A stretch of DNA of 64,000 nucleotides from Paenibacillus sp. FSL R7-0204 (GTDB lineage: Bacteria > Bacillota > Bacilli > Paenibacillales > Paenibacillaceae). Under the pieces are notes generated by a model. The model was given only the letters and a program-made list of their open reading frames with translations. It was not told the DNA's origin and did no database searches. The DNA is taken from positions 6,944,001 through 7,008,000 of the forward strand of contig NZ_JBBOCA010000001.1 of the NCBI RefSeq assembly GCF_038002225.1, read 5' to 3'. The position numbers were made by a program, and so were the translations under genes. Positions 44,039 through 52,732 of the stretch are shown here, piece by piece (position 1 is the first letter of the stretch; each line of letters begins with the position of its first letter).

Positions 44039-45196
44039 TTAAGCCCAATATTGCCGGGCAATCTCTTGCCCCTGTCTAATCTTCGCCCATTGCTCCGCTT
44101 CCGTCAGCTCATTCCCCCCGTCACAGGAGGCGAAGCCGCATTGGTGGGAGAGCAGTAATCTCTCCTTCGGAATGATCGTGGACGCTTCATCCAGCATGCG
44201 GAGGACACGGGTCTCATCGTCCAGCGTACTGGTTTTGGAAGACAGCAGGCCAAGTACAATTTCCGTCTCCGGTCTATCCTTGAACACGGCAAGTGCCTCC
44301 AGCGAGCCCGCGCGTTCGTCGTCCCACTCCAGGAAGAAGCGGTCGTACTTCAGCTGCTTCAGGAACAAGTTGGCAATCTTCACATAAGAGCCGCCGCCCA
44401 TATTCCGGGAATCGTAATTGCCGCGGCAGTTATGGGTCCACATAAGCAGCCCCAGGCTATGTCCGTAATCAATAATGGTGTTGTTAATATCGATGAACTC
44501 TGTCGCGAGACTCTGTACTTCCTCGTGGTTGATTGCCTCACCGGTAAATGGCGAATTTGGATTATCGTCCGCGAACAGCTCCCAGAGGCAGTCGTCGAAT
44601 TGCAGAATCTTACCGCCAGCAGCCGCGAATTCCCCTACAAAATCCTTATAAGCCGTCACCAGACCGGCCTTCAGCTCATCACGGTTCTGGTACACTGCCC
44701 CCTCGCCGCCAAGGTTATCCGACCAGGACAGCTCTCCGAAGATATGGGACGGTGAAGGCACGCACAGCTTCGTCTCCCGGTCTCCGGCATGCTCCTGAAG
44801 CTGGCGGTACGCCTGAAGGAAGTGGTGATTCTTCCCGCCCAGCTCGCCTGTGATGCGCAGACCGATGTCTTTGCGCGTCTCGTATTTGGAGGTGCCGTCA
44901 ATGTCTCTGAAGAAATACCCGTGAGGCGCAATATAGCGCTGAATTCCCTGGAAGCCCCACGCGAAGTCCAAATGCCACATCGACTTAGAGTACTCCCCGT
45001 CCGTCAGAACCGTCAGCCCATTCTCGCTCGCTTGCTCGACTACCGACTGAATCGCCTTCGCCTCACACTGCTCATAGCCCTGGAAATCCCCGTAAAAGGG
45101 ATACTGAATATCGTCCCGGTGTTCAATCTGCTGCTTATATTCTAATAGCTCCGCCGGACGCAGCAGGCTGCCTACAATCTGAAATCTATCACACAT
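44039..45196 (-). CDS. Cobalamin-independent methionine synthase-like protein (YxjG/YxjH type)
   Basis: Protein of 385 residues corresponding to the C-terminal catalytic half of MetE. Zinc-ligand segments are present: MWTHNCRGNYDS (His and Cys), FFLEWDDERAGSLEAL (Glu) and LSHQCGFAS (Cys). B. subtilis YxjG and YxjH share this layout; they are thought to transfer methyl groups to homocysteine. ATG at 45196 follows GAGGAGGA; the longer frame to 45385 has no support. It is divergent from the methionine-rich-protein operon, with about 220 bases between starts. Confidence 0.85.
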   Translation of the reverse strand: MCDRFQIVGSLLRPAELLEYKQQIEHRDDIQYPFYGDFQGYEQCEAKAIQSVVEQASENGLTVLTDGEYSKSMWHLDFAWGFQGIQRYIAPHGYFFRDIDGTSKYETRKDIGLRITGELGGKNHHFLQAYRQLQEHAGDRETKLCVPSPSHIFGELSWSDNLGGEGAVYQNRDELKAGLVTAYKDFVGEFAAAGGKILQFDDCLWELFADDNPNSPFTGEAINHEEVQSLATEFIDINNTIIDYGHSLGLLMWTHNCRGNYDSRNMGGGSYVKIANLFLKQLKYDRFFLEWDDERAGSLEALAVFKDRPETEIVLGLLSSKTSTLDDETRVLRMLDEASTIIPKERLLLSHQCGFASCDGGNELTEAEQWAKIRQGQEIARQYWA

Positions 45197-45331
45197 GATT
45201 AGTCCTCCTCTAATTCCACTGTTCTGTCTTTGTGTATAAATTCTAGCATGGAGTACGGCCTTAGACGTAACACTTATAACTGATATCTGGCTATAGGGAG
45301 AAGTTATACGCTCACTCCGCTGCCGTAATAC

Positions 45332-45362
45332 AATCGTAAGGTTTCGCTTAGAGAATCGTAAG
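45332..45362 (+). promoter_or_regulatory. Direct repeat AATCGTAAG, candidate OmpR-type operator
   Basis: AATCGTAAG occurs at 45332-45340 and again at 45354-45362, 22 bases apart start to start (two helix turns). OmpR/PhoB-type regulators bind direct repeats on one DNA face, and such a regulator is the second gene of the downstream operon. The pair lies 57-87 bases upstream of the methionine-rich protein start. Confidence 0.45.
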
Positions 45363-45418
45363 CTCTGCCGCTTATGCTGTTCCATGTAACCACTACAAAG
45401 AAATGGAGCGTGATTAGC

Positions 45419-45871
45419 ATGGGTAACAGCAAAGCAGGCAAACGGTTCATGATGGCGGCAGTATTGGTACTTTCTCTGGCGGTGTCCGGCATCTCCGGCG
45501 CAGCGGCAGGCATCAAGACGATGAAGAAAGACGGCATGGAGTTAATGAACCTTAGACAGGCCGCCATGATGTACGGCTACAGCATTGAATGGAACAGCAA
45601 AGACCGCTCCGTCTCGCTGATGTACATGGACAAGATGATGGATGACGGCAAGATGATGGACAACGATAAGATGACGGACGACGGCAAGATGATGGATGAT
45701 GGTATGATGCCGGCGGCCAAGATGATCAAGATCATGATCGGGTCGAAAAAAATGATGGTCGATGGTAAAACGGTCAATCTGAGCATGGCTCCGGCCCTGT
45801 ACGATGGCAGTACTTATGTGGCGGATACGGTAGTGACCATGTACATGAAGCCTGCCAAGGCCATGAAATAA
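45419..45871 (+). CDS. Exported methionine-rich stalk-domain protein
   Basis: Secreted protein of 150 residues. Signal peptide ~1-31 (FMMAAVLVLSLAVSGISGAAAG). The mature ~119 residues contain 24 methionines, about one in five. The flanks resemble the copper-amine-oxidase N-terminal 'stalk' domain (MELMNLRQAAMMYGYSIEWNSKDRSVSLMY at ~40-69, KMMVDGKTVNLSMAPALYDGSTYVADTVV at ~112-140). In place of its usual loop sits a hexapeptide array at residues 72-95, four copies of K-M-M/T-D-D/N-G/D. It could bind copper or act as an oxidant sink. ATG at 45419 follows GGAG. First gene of a five-gene operon. Confidence 0.88.
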   Translation: MGNSKAGKRFMMAAVLVLSLAVSGISGAAAGIKTMKKDGMELMNLRQAAMMYGYSIEWNSKDRSVSLMYMDKMMDDGKMMDNDKMTDDGKMMDDGMMPAAKMIKIMIGSKKMMVDGKTVNLSMAPALYDGSTYVADTVVTMYMKPAKAMK

Positions 45872-45946
45872 GACGGGATGAGCGATGAACTCACCCTGTG
45901 ATATGATGGAATCAAATGGATTTTTCCGGATATGGGGTGGGTTAGG

Positions 45947-46651
45947 ATGAATGAACGAGTGCTGGTCGCGGATGATGATCCGAATATTACCGATGTGTGC
46001 CGCAGGTATCTGGAACGGGAGGGGTATCTGGTCACCACCGCCAAGGACGGCTTGGAGGCGCTAGAGCTATGGCGCAGCCAGCCGCCCAGCCTAATGGTGC
46101 TAGATCTGATGATGCCGCATAAGAACGGCTGGGAGGTGTGCAGTGAGATCCGGCAGACCGAAGATCTCCCGATCATTATGCTGACAGCGCGCGGCGAGGA
46201 GCAGGATCGCTTGATGGGGCTGACGATGGGAGCGGATGATTATCTGACCAAGCCCTTCAGTCCAAGGGAGCTCGTCCTGCGGGTGCAGGCGATTCTGCGC
46301 AGAATGAGATATGTCCAGGTATCGCCGGTTACTGCCACTGAGCACACGATCAAATACGAAGGGCTGACCCTCGATGTCGGCAAGCGTACGGTAGAGATCA
46401 ACGGGCAGGCGATTGACTTGACGGTGACCGAATTCGAAATGCTGTATCTGCTGGCGAGCCATCCGGGGCAGGTGTTCTCCCGGACGCAGATGCTGAGCAA
46501 GATCTGGGATTTCAGCTATGAAGGAGATACGACTACCGTTACGGTGCATATAAGAAGATTACGCGAGAAGATCGAACAGACCCCCTCCGACCCGAAATAC
46601 ATCAAGACGGTCTGGGGAATCGGCTATAAGTTTGCAGGTGATGGCATCTGA
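45947..46651 (+). CDS. OmpR-family response regulator
   Basis: Regulator of 234 residues. Receiver domain 1-118 with acidic pocket VADDD (residues 7-11), phospho-acceptor D53 in LMVLDLMMP, and conserved LTAR and K in TKPFSP. The winged-helix DNA-binding domain occupies ~135-232 (LTVTEFEMLYLLASHPGQVFSRTQML, then VTVHIRRLREKIE, KTVWGIGYKF). It overlaps the histidine kinase gene by one base (TGATG). It probably controls this operon through the direct repeats upstream of the methionine-rich gene. Confidence 0.96.
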   Translation: MNERVLVADDDPNITDVCRRYLEREGYLVTTAKDGLEALELWRSQPPSLMVLDLMMPHKNGWEVCSEIRQTEDLPIIMLTARGEEQDRLMGLTMGADDYLTKPFSPRELVLRVQAILRRMRYVQVSPVTATEHTIKYEGLTLDVGKRTVEINGQAIDLTVTEFEMLYLLASHPGQVFSRTQMLSKIWDFSYEGDTTTVTVHIRRLREKIEQTPSDPKYIKTVWGIGYKFAGDGI

Positions 46652-47691
46652 TGAAGCTGCGTACCTATCTGCTATTGTCCAGTCTCACGGGGATCGGCGT
46701 ATTGTTGATCTGTCTATTCGTCAGTTATTCCCGGATGCTGCTGACCATCGATCAGCTATATTATCTGTCCGGTATCACAGCCGGGATCGGCGTGTTCTCC
46801 TTCATCGTCCAGCATCTGCTGACACGGCCGGTGGAGAAGTCCATTGCCCGGATTACCGAGCAGACGGTACGGATTGCCGAGGGGGATTTCCACACCGAAG
46901 TCCCCACGATCGGCCCGCACGAGTTCAAGCTGCTGGCCCGGCAATTCAATGAGATGAGCAGTAAGTTAAAAGAGAGCTTCGACCATCTCCACCAGTCCGA
47001 GTCCGCCCGGCGGGAGCTGATCGCGAATGTCTCCCACGATCTGCGGACCCCTCTTGCCTCCATTCAGTCATTCGTGGAAGCACTGGAGGATGATGTGATC
47101 AAGGAAGAAGAGACCTTCCAGCGGTATCTGAATACGATCCGGCTGGAGACGAAGCGGCTGGCGGGGCTGATCCAGGACCTCTTTGAACTATCCAGCCTGG
47201 AGGCCAGCGGCGGAACCTTCGACCCGCAGCCGTGCCATGCAGATGAACTGCTGATCAGCACGCTGGAGAGCTTCTCCTTCCATCTGGCGGAGAAGCGGCT
47301 GAAGGTCGAAATTGAGCTGCCGGATAAGCTGCCCGCGGCCCTGATGATGCCCACGCAGATTAAGCGGGTACTGTCCAATCTTGTGCAGAATGCGATTCAA
47401 CATTCCCCTGAAGAAGGCAACATCGTGCTGTCCGCCGCCGAGGAAGGCCCGTTCCTGCGAATCGCTGTTAGCGATGAGGGGCAGGGAATTGAAGCGGCGG
47501 AGACCGCACGGATCTTCGAACGGTTCTACCGGATAGATAAATCACGCAATAAGAATAGCGGAGGCGCCGGACTGGGTCTTGCCATCGCCCAATCCATTGT
47601 GGAGCTGCATGGCGGCAAGATTGGTGTAGAGAGCACTAAGGGTTCCGGAAGCTGCTTCTGGTTCACGGTCCCCATCTACACCAGCCGGTAA
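46651..47691 (+). CDS. Sensor histidine kinase with minimal extracytoplasmic loop
   Basis: Kinase of 346 residues. Two transmembrane helices (about 5-26 and 38-58) enclose a loop of only ~10-12 residues (SRMLLTIDQLYY), so there is no extracytoplasmic sensor domain; sensing is in the membrane or through a partner. HAMP ~59-112, dimerisation domain with H-box VSHDLRTPLAS (H129), then N-box NLVQNAIQHSPEEG, G1 DEGQGI, F-box RIFERFYR and G2 GGAGLGLAIA. All catalytic motifs are intact. Its partner is the response regulator directly upstream. Confidence 0.95.
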   Translation: MKLRTYLLLSSLTGIGVLLICLFVSYSRMLLTIDQLYYLSGITAGIGVFSFIVQHLLTRPVEKSIARITEQTVRIAEGDFHTEVPTIGPHEFKLLARQFNEMSSKLKESFDHLHQSESARRELIANVSHDLRTPLASIQSFVEALEDDVIKEEETFQRYLNTIRLETKRLAGLIQDLFELSSLEASGGTFDPQPCHADELLISTLESFSFHLAEKRLKVEIELPDKLPAALMMPTQIKRVLSNLVQNAIQHSPEEGNIVLSAAEEGPFLRIAVSDEGQGIEAAETARIFERFYRIDKSRNKNSGGAGLGLAIAQSIVELHGGKIGVESTKGSGSCFWFTVPIYTSR

Positions 47692-47734
47692 GCCTTAGTA
47701 TTAGAGAAGTGTATTCATATAGGTGGTGACAGAG

Positions 47735-48451
47735 ATGGCTGGTGATTTTGTATTCCTGTTCTGCGTCTTCGGCGCAGGGGTATTATCGTTTTTTGCACCC
47801 TGTATTCTGCCGCTGCTTCCGGTCTATGTCTCGTATCTGTCTGGAAGTATGGCGGGCAGTGTGAATCAGGGCGGGGTGGACACAGGCTCCATGCGGTTCC
47901 GTTCGGTATTCATGCTGCGAACGCTAATCTTCGTGCTTGGGCTATCTGTGGTCTTCATTACCCTGGGCTTCGGCTCCGGTATCCTTGGCAGTGTCATTTC
48001 AAGCTCCAGGTTCATTGCCGTCTGCGGAGCGATTGTCATCTTATTCGGGATCTACCAGACCGGGCTGATCAAGATCCCCTGGCTCGAACGGGAAAAAAAG
48101 CTGTCCAGTCCCCGCGCTGCACGCGGCGGCTATATCGGGGCCTTCCTGCTCGGCCTGACGTTCAGCTTCGGGTGGACGCCGTGCATCGGCCCGGTACTCG
48201 CGGGCATTCTCAGTATCGCTGCCGGGGAAGGCTCCCCTGCTTACGGAGGATTCCTCATGCTGCTGTATACGCTGGGTCTGGCGATTCCTTTTCTCGTACT
48301 ATCCATCTTCTCGGAGGTTCTGGTGCAGCGGATTCGCCGCTTGTACCGGTTCATGGGAGGGATCAAGATCGCCTCCGGCTGTATGCTGATCGCCATGGGG
48401 CTGCTGCTAATGACAGACCAGCTGAATACGATTGTGAGCTGGATTCAATAA
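47735..48451 (+). CDS. ccdA: CcdA-type thiol-disulfide electron carrier
   Basis: Membrane protein of 238 residues with six predicted helices. The two redox-active cysteine sites are FFAPCILPLLPVYVSYL near residue 23 and FGWTPCIGPVLAGIL near 150, both in the Pro-Cys form of the DsbD/CcdA family. It should carry electrons from cytoplasmic thioredoxin across the membrane. ATG at 47735 follows AGGTGGTGA. It lies 43 bases after the kinase gene and 18 bases before the gene of its obvious electron acceptor, the thioredoxin-Msr fusion. Confidence 0.95.
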   Translation: MAGDFVFLFCVFGAGVLSFFAPCILPLLPVYVSYLSGSMAGSVNQGGVDTGSMRFRSVFMLRTLIFVLGLSVVFITLGFGSGILGSVISSSRFIAVCGAIVILFGIYQTGLIKIPWLEREKKLSSPRAARGGYIGAFLLGLTFSFGWTPCIGPVLAGILSIAAGEGSPAYGGFLMLLYTLGLAIPFLVLSIFSEVLVQRIRRLYRFMGGIKIASGCMLIAMGLLLMTDQLNTIVSWIQ

Positions 48452-48469
48452 CGGGAGGAGGAATCAGGC

Positions 48470-50023
48470 ATGAAAAAGATATGGAAGTGGATGGGATATA
48501 TGCTGGTGATTGGCGGCCTGCTGTCGATCCTGGCCGCATGCGGCGCGAAGCCCGATACAGCATCCGGCAAGACGGTCTCCCCGGCAGCGATGAACAAGGG
48601 GAAGCCTGCACCTGCATTCGCATTAAATGATCTGAAGGGCAACCCTATGAAGCTCGAGGATCTGAAGGGCAAGAAGGTCTATGTGAAATACTGGGCCTCC
48701 TGGTGCTCCATCTGTCTTGCCGGTCTGGAGGAACTGAACACGCTGGCCGGACAGGAGAAGGACTTCGAGGTAGTATCAATTGTAACTCCCGGCTACAAGG
48801 GCGAGAAATCCGCCAAGGAGTTCACGGAATGGTTCAACAAGCAATCCTACGGCAACTTAACCGTGCTGCTGGATGAAGATGGGACATGGGCCAAGGAGTT
48901 TCAGGTACGGGCATATCCCAGCTCTTTTTATATCGATGAAGAAGGGTTGCTGGTAAAGTCCCTCCCGGGTCATGCCTCCAACGAGCAGATTAAGGACACC
49001 TTCGCGGGAATGAGCTCCGCCTCAGCGGCCGCTCCGGTGCCAGCGGTCAAGACCGCAGCTATAGCCGATAAGGATCTGCGTGACCTGTACCTGGCGGGCG
49101 GTTGCTTCTGGGGTGTGGAAGCATATATGGCCCGCATTCAGGGCGTTCAGGATGTCACCTCAGGCTATGCCAACGGGAAAGGCGAGAATCCTTCTTACGA
49201 GGATGTCATTCGCGGGGACCGGGGGTTCGCGGAGACTGTGCATGTGAAATATGATCCGAAGCAGGTCACCCTGAAGCAGCTCCTGGAAGCTTACTTCAAG
49301 GTCGTTGACCCGACCAGCCTCAACAAGCAAGGCAATGACCGGGGCGTTCAATACCGGACAGGAATCTACTATTCGTCCCCGGAGGATGCAGCCGTTATCC
49401 AGCAGGCTGTAGCGCAGGAGCAAACCAAGTATGACAAGAAGATCGTAACGGAAGTCCTTCCTCTGGAGAACTACTATCTGGCGGAGGAATATCATCAGGA
49501 CTACTTGGCGAAGAACCCGAACGGGTACTGCCACATCGACTTAAGCATCCTGGATGAGCAAGAGCCGGTCATCGATCCGGCCCAATACCCGCGCCCTTCC
49601 GACGCAGAACTGAAGCAGCAATTAACCGCCGACCAATACGCAGTAGCCGTCAATAATGACACGGAGCGTGCCTTCAGTAACGACTATTGGGATAACTACG
49701 AATCCGGCCTGTATGTCGATATCGCCACAGGTCAGCCCCTCTTCTCCAGCAAGGATAAATACGACTCCGGCTGCGGCTGGCCCAGCTTCACGAAGCCCAT
49801 TGCCCCGCAGGTCGTCACCTATGATACGGATACCAGCTTCGGTATGGAACGCACCGAGGTCCGCAGCCAATCCGGTGACATCCATCTGGGCCATGTCTTC
49901 GACGACGGCCCCGCAGATCGCGGCGGCAAGCGCTACTGCATCAACAGCGCCTCTATCCGCTTCATCCCTCTGGACCAGATGGAGAGCGAGCATTACGGGT
50001 ATTTGATGGGGCTGGTGCAGTAG
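48470..50023 (+). CDS. msrAB: Anchored thioredoxin-MsrA-MsrB fusion, methionine sulfoxide reductase
   Basis: Lipoprotein of 517 residues that repairs oxidised methionine outside the membrane. The signal ends in the lipobox ILAAC near residue 24. A TlpA-like redoxin domain (~47-180) has CxxC at C79-C82 (WASWCSIC). MsrA (~200-365) has its catalytic C212 in [10 protein letters not shown]. MsrB (~375-517) has resolving C435 in SGCGWPSF and catalytic C490 in [11 protein letters not shown]. MsrB lacks the zinc CxxC pairs ([11 protein letters not shown] instead), as in Neisseria PilB. MsrA reduces S- and MsrB R-sulfoxides. CcdA upstream should recharge it. Last gene before a strong terminator. Confidence 0.97.
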   Translation: MKKIWKWMGYMLVIGGLLSILAACGAKPDTASGKTVSPAAMNKGKPAPAFALNDLKGNPMKLEDLKGKKVYVKYWASWCSICLAGLEELNTLAGQEKDFEVVSIVTPGYKGEKSAKEFTEWFNKQSYGNLTVLLDEDGTWAKEFQVRAYPSSFYIDEEGLLVKSLPGHASNEQIKDTFAGMSSASAAAPVPAVKTAAIADKDLRDLYLAGGCFWGVEAYMARIQGVQDVTSGYANGKGENPSYEDVIRGDRGFAETVHVKYDPKQVTLKQLLEAYFKVVDPTSLNKQGNDRGVQYRTGIYYSSPEDAAVIQQAVAQEQTKYDKKIVTEVLPLENYYLAEEYHQDYLAKNPNGYCHIDLSILDEQEPVIDPAQYPRPSDAELKQQLTADQYAVAVNNDTERAFSNDYWDNYESGLYVDIATGQPLFSSKDKYDSGCGWPSFTKPIAPQVVTYDTDTSFGMERTEVRSQSGDIHLGHVFDDGPADRGGKRYCINSASIRFIPLDQMESEHYGYLMGLVQ

Positions 50024-50064
50024 ATTAAGCGGAACCGTACAGATGAAGGAGCCCCTCATACAGC

Positions 50065-50116
50065 AAGAATCGCCCTCCACTAGCTCATAAGCTGAGCCGT
50101 ATGGAGGGCGATTCTT
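50065..50116. terminator. Bidirectional terminator after the Msr operon
   Basis: AAGAATCGCCCTCCA and TGGAGGGCGATTCTT form a perfect 15-bp stem. It separates the operon from the convergent SPFH gene. Confidence 0.88.
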
Positions 50117-50118
50117 GT

Positions 50119-51222
50119 CTATTTACTTGCGCCGATCAGTGAGCTTAGCCGCTCCAGCAGATCGCCGCCGCCCGTAACCGAGATGGAGCCAATCCGGTCG
50201 CAGATTTTCTCCAGGAACTCCAGCTCCTTGAGCCGGAACAGTGTCTGGTTCTCATCCATCAGCTTCGCTGTATTCAGCAGGCTGCGCGTTGAGGCTGTCT
50301 CTTCCCGTCGGGTGAGCAGGTTGGCCTGGGCTTTTTTCTCAGCGAGCAGCACGGTGTTCAATATGTCCTTCATGTCCCCCGGCAGAATGACATCCTTCAC
50401 GCCCGCCCCAAGGAAACGCACCCCGAACTCCCCCTCCTTCTCCCGGATACGGTCCAGGATGAACGTCGCCACATCCTCCTTCCGCTTCAGCAGATCGTCC
50501 AATCTCAGCGTCCCGACATACTCCCGCAGCAGGAGCTGAAGCTGGATGTGGATCTGCTCATCGAAATCCTTCAGCTCCAGCACACGGTGCGGACTTACGA
50601 TCCGGTACTGGCAGACGAAGTTCAGGCGCAGCGTGACCTTATCTTCGGTCATCATCTCCTGGCCGAGCAGATCCATCTGCTGCTGTCTCAGATCGACCTT
50701 CTTGGTCAGCACCGAGACCGGTCCCTTCCAGAAGTAATATTTCCCCGGCGTCAGCTCCCGTTGGAGCGTATGGTCATAGAACAGGAACCCCAGCTCGTGG
50801 CTGGCGATTTCGCAGCTCTGCAGGTGCGGCGTAAGCCGCGCGATGATCGAGCGGTCGATCCCGGCAGGCAACTCCGGCACACGGATATCCGTGTGGATGA
50901 AGGTGTGCTTTTTCAGCAGATTCCAATACGCATACACCCCCGGCTTCAACACCTGCATGAATTGACCATCCTCGTAGTGCAGCACATTCTCATGATCCTG
51001 TACGCGTACCACCTCAAGCTCCCGCAGGAGCTCATCATCCTGTAAGAACAGCTGCAGGTCCTTCCCGCCAGCGCTAAAAGGCTTCGTAATATCCACTACT
51101 ACCACAGTATGCTGCGACCATGAAAAATAACGGTAGGTTCCCGGCAGCAGCCGCTTCACATAACTTCCCTTATGAAAGAGCAGACCGCGCTGGTCCGCTT
51201 GAATCGTGATTGATTTCAACAT
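50119..51222 (-). CDS. SPFH-domain (slipin-like) protein
   Basis: Protein of 367 residues. Two N-terminal beta repeats (QADQRGLLFHKGSYVKRLLPGTYRYFSW and ELGFLFYDHTLQRELTPGKYYFWKG) precede an SPFH domain (~175-310, including KVTLRLNFVCQYRIVSPHRVLEL and FGVRFLGAGVKDVILPGDMKDILNTVL) and a helical tail. No clear membrane span is present, unlike classical slipins, so association with the membrane may be indirect. SPFH proteins scaffold membrane microdomains and proteases. ATG at 51222 follows AAGGGGG; an in-frame codon at 51243 is possible. Confidence 0.87.
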   Translation of the reverse strand: MLKSITIQADQRGLLFHKGSYVKRLLPGTYRYFSWSQHTVVVVDITKPFSAGGKDLQLFLQDDELLRELEVVRVQDHENVLHYEDGQFMQVLKPGVYAYWNLLKKHTFIHTDIRVPELPAGIDRSIIARLTPHLQSCEIASHELGFLFYDHTLQRELTPGKYYFWKGPVSVLTKKVDLRQQQMDLLGQEMMTEDKVTLRLNFVCQYRIVSPHRVLELKDFDEQIHIQLQLLLREYVGTLRLDDLLKRKEDVATFILDRIREKEGEFGVRFLGAGVKDVILPGDMKDILNTVLLAEKKAQANLLTRREETASTRSLLNTAKLMDENQTLFRLKELEFLEKICDRIGSISVTGGGDLLERLSSLIGASK

Positions 51223-51833
51223 CGTATGTATTACCCCCTTCATGATTTAACCAATGGAAGACAGAATCCCGCTGCGGACCCGGACGGAATCGCGCTTGAG
51301 ACAAGCGGTCTGCCGGGAGATCCGGGAGGACTGCCTGAGACCTGAGGCTAACCCAACCTTCAGCCAGCCTTCATTCCCTTCTGTCCTTGCCCCAGTCTCC
51401 GCAAGCTTCCCTGCTGCCGATATCCACGGATTACAAAGCCCTGCCGCAGTAGCGCTATGCCAGCCGCCAGGGATTCTGTCCATTGGTTTCGTTATTCTGA
51501 TTTTTGCTTCAATAATCGCTCGATGGAAATCGAGTAGTGTACCAACGTCGCTGTGAAGGCGATTAGGGAATCGAACCCTATAGTGACTCTTACCGCAACG
51601 GACCGTACAGGATACCGTAACATACATGCCGGCACTGCGGGATCACCAGAGATCCCCGCCTCGTTACGCCCGCCCGGATAAGAACCGGATATAAGATGAA
51701 CGCGCTCAGCGTTTTCTTACAGGGTCTATCATCGCTTAGATCAGGCGGAACGAACATGGCGGAAGTATTACGATGGGAGAATAAATTTCCAGAGGGTGGG
51801 AAGAGGCATGAACAAAATGCCTGCGGCATCGCC
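51223..51833. other. Gap with no supported gene
   Basis: Several open frames exist but none has a convincing ribosome site or recognisable product. A tRNA T-arm-like sequence at 51563-51580 has no matching acceptor stem. The 51-bp tandem repeat begins immediately downstream. Confidence 0.5.
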
Positions 51834-52064
51834 AATGTGGCCGGTTTTTCGACCATATCCCGACATCATGCCTCTGCTGCACCTAATGTGGTCGGTTTTT
51901 CGACTATATCCCGCCATCGTGCCTCCGCTGTACCGAATGTGGTCGGTTTTTCGACCATATCCCGCCATCGTGCCTCCGCTGTACCGAATGTGGTCGGTTT
52001 TTCGACCATATCCCGCCATCGTGCCTCCGCTGTACCGAATGTGGTCGGTTTTTCGACCATATCC
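51834..52064. repeat. 51-bp tandem repeat, 4.5 copies
   Basis: Units start at 51834, 51885, 51936, 51987 and 52038 (the last cut after 27 bases). Units 3 and 4 are identical; units 1 and 2 carry a few changes. Each holds the hairpin GGTCGGTTTTTCGACC (GGCCG in unit 1). Since 51 is divisible by 3, frames stay open on both strands, giving 17-residue peptide repeats such as NVVGFSTISRHRASAVP. A frame starting at 51808 has a fair ribosome site (AGAGGGTGGGAAGAGG), but coding is doubtful. Confidence 0.9.
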
Positions 52065-52260
52065 GCCTCCAGCCCAGATGTCCACGTGCAGCCCATTGTG
52101 TTCAGTGAAATCAGCGAAGTCATTCCAGAATATAGTCTCCTGCGTATGCTCCAAGACACTTATCCACATTGCACGAAAATAATAATTTCCCAATCAATGA
52201 AAAAAAGCCCAAAGGCAGGTGGGGGAGCCTGCTTTTGAGCTTGAGTAGGGGATTTGGTTT

Positions 52261-52340
52261 GTGTATTCCATTCGTAATCCCTGTTGTTCATGTTCGGCAT
52301 GTTCATTATCGCATTGCTTAATTCCCCCATAAAGAAATAG
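52261..52340 (+). pseudogene. Decayed copy of holin-like type I toxin
   Basis: From ATG 52290 the frame reads MFGMFIIALLNSPIKK and stops at TAG 52340. In-frame upstream codons add SLLF but are closed by TAA; GTG-TAT-TCC-ATT at 52261 in another frame looks like the lost start. The hydrophobic core, lysine end and all downstream structure parallel the intact copy at 52649. A single-base change would rejoin the frame. Confidence 0.45.
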
Positions 52341-52466
52341 GTCGCCCTGGTCTAAGGAAGCGATCCTATTTCAATGGATAACCTTTTGAAGCCACCGCCC
52401 TTAAAAGTGGATATTGCTCTGAGAGTCGTGTTAGAGCACGGCTCTCTTTTTTCATTATACTTTCTT
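52325..52466 (-). ncRNA. Predicted antisense antitoxin RNA, decayed copy
   Basis: A minus-strand -10 box TACAAT at 52473-52478 would start an RNA crossing the toxin 3' end. It would end at the AAATAGG...CCTATTT hairpin. The layout matches the intact copy; boundaries are approximate. Confidence 0.35.
52421..52452 (+). terminator. Terminator of the decayed toxin transcript
   Basis: GAGAGTCGTG and CACGGCTCTC pair with one mismatch and are followed by TTTTTT. Confidence 0.75.
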
Positions 52467-52648
52467 CTGCCTATTGTACCACTCTCTCAAAACTTCTCAT
52501 TAGCCTGAGCCCACTCATCCGGCGAGATCCATTGGAAGAGTCTGCGCTGTTCGTATATTCAAAATTTTCCATTCATGGTATAATCGCTGAAGCAATAGAA
52601 AGGCTTATATGGGCGGTCGGCTAATCTCCCGGAAGGGAGGTGAGGCCT

Positions 52649-52732
52649 GTGGAGGTATACCAAGCATTGACGCTAATGATTTCGTTCGCGACTCTGGTTG
52701 TGTTGATTCTCTCTTTCCACAAAAAGAAATAG
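52649..52732 (+). CDS. Holin-like type I toxin peptide (27 aa)
   Basis: A 27-residue peptide starting MEVYQALTLM (GTG start), followed by a hydrophobic helix ISFATLVVLILSF and a basic end HKKK. It matches the 'putative holin-like toxin' peptides common in Bacillus and Paenibacillus, which insert in the membrane. GGGAGGTGA lies 5 bases before the GTG. The stop codon lies inside a hairpin that would end the antisense RNA. A decayed copy of the locus lies about 400 bases upstream. Confidence 0.8.
   Translation: MEVYQALTLMISFATLVVLILSFHKKK

Noticed and set aside
45197..45418. Methionine-responsive riboswitch (S-box or T-box) before the methionine-synthase-like gene
   Set aside because: No conserved S-box or T-box core and no terminator/antiterminator pair could be seen.
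51563..51580. tRNA gene on the minus strand (TAGGGTTCGATTCCCTA T-arm)
   Set aside because: No matching 5' acceptor strand or anticodon arm is found at the right distance.
51834..52064. CRISPR array
   Set aside because: The repeats are directly adjacent 51-bp units without unique spacers, and no cas gene is present.
51696..52238. Repeat-containing 180-residue protein
   Set aside because: Other frames through the repeat are equally open, the start has no ribosome site, and the product has no recognisable domain. Coding cannot be excluded.
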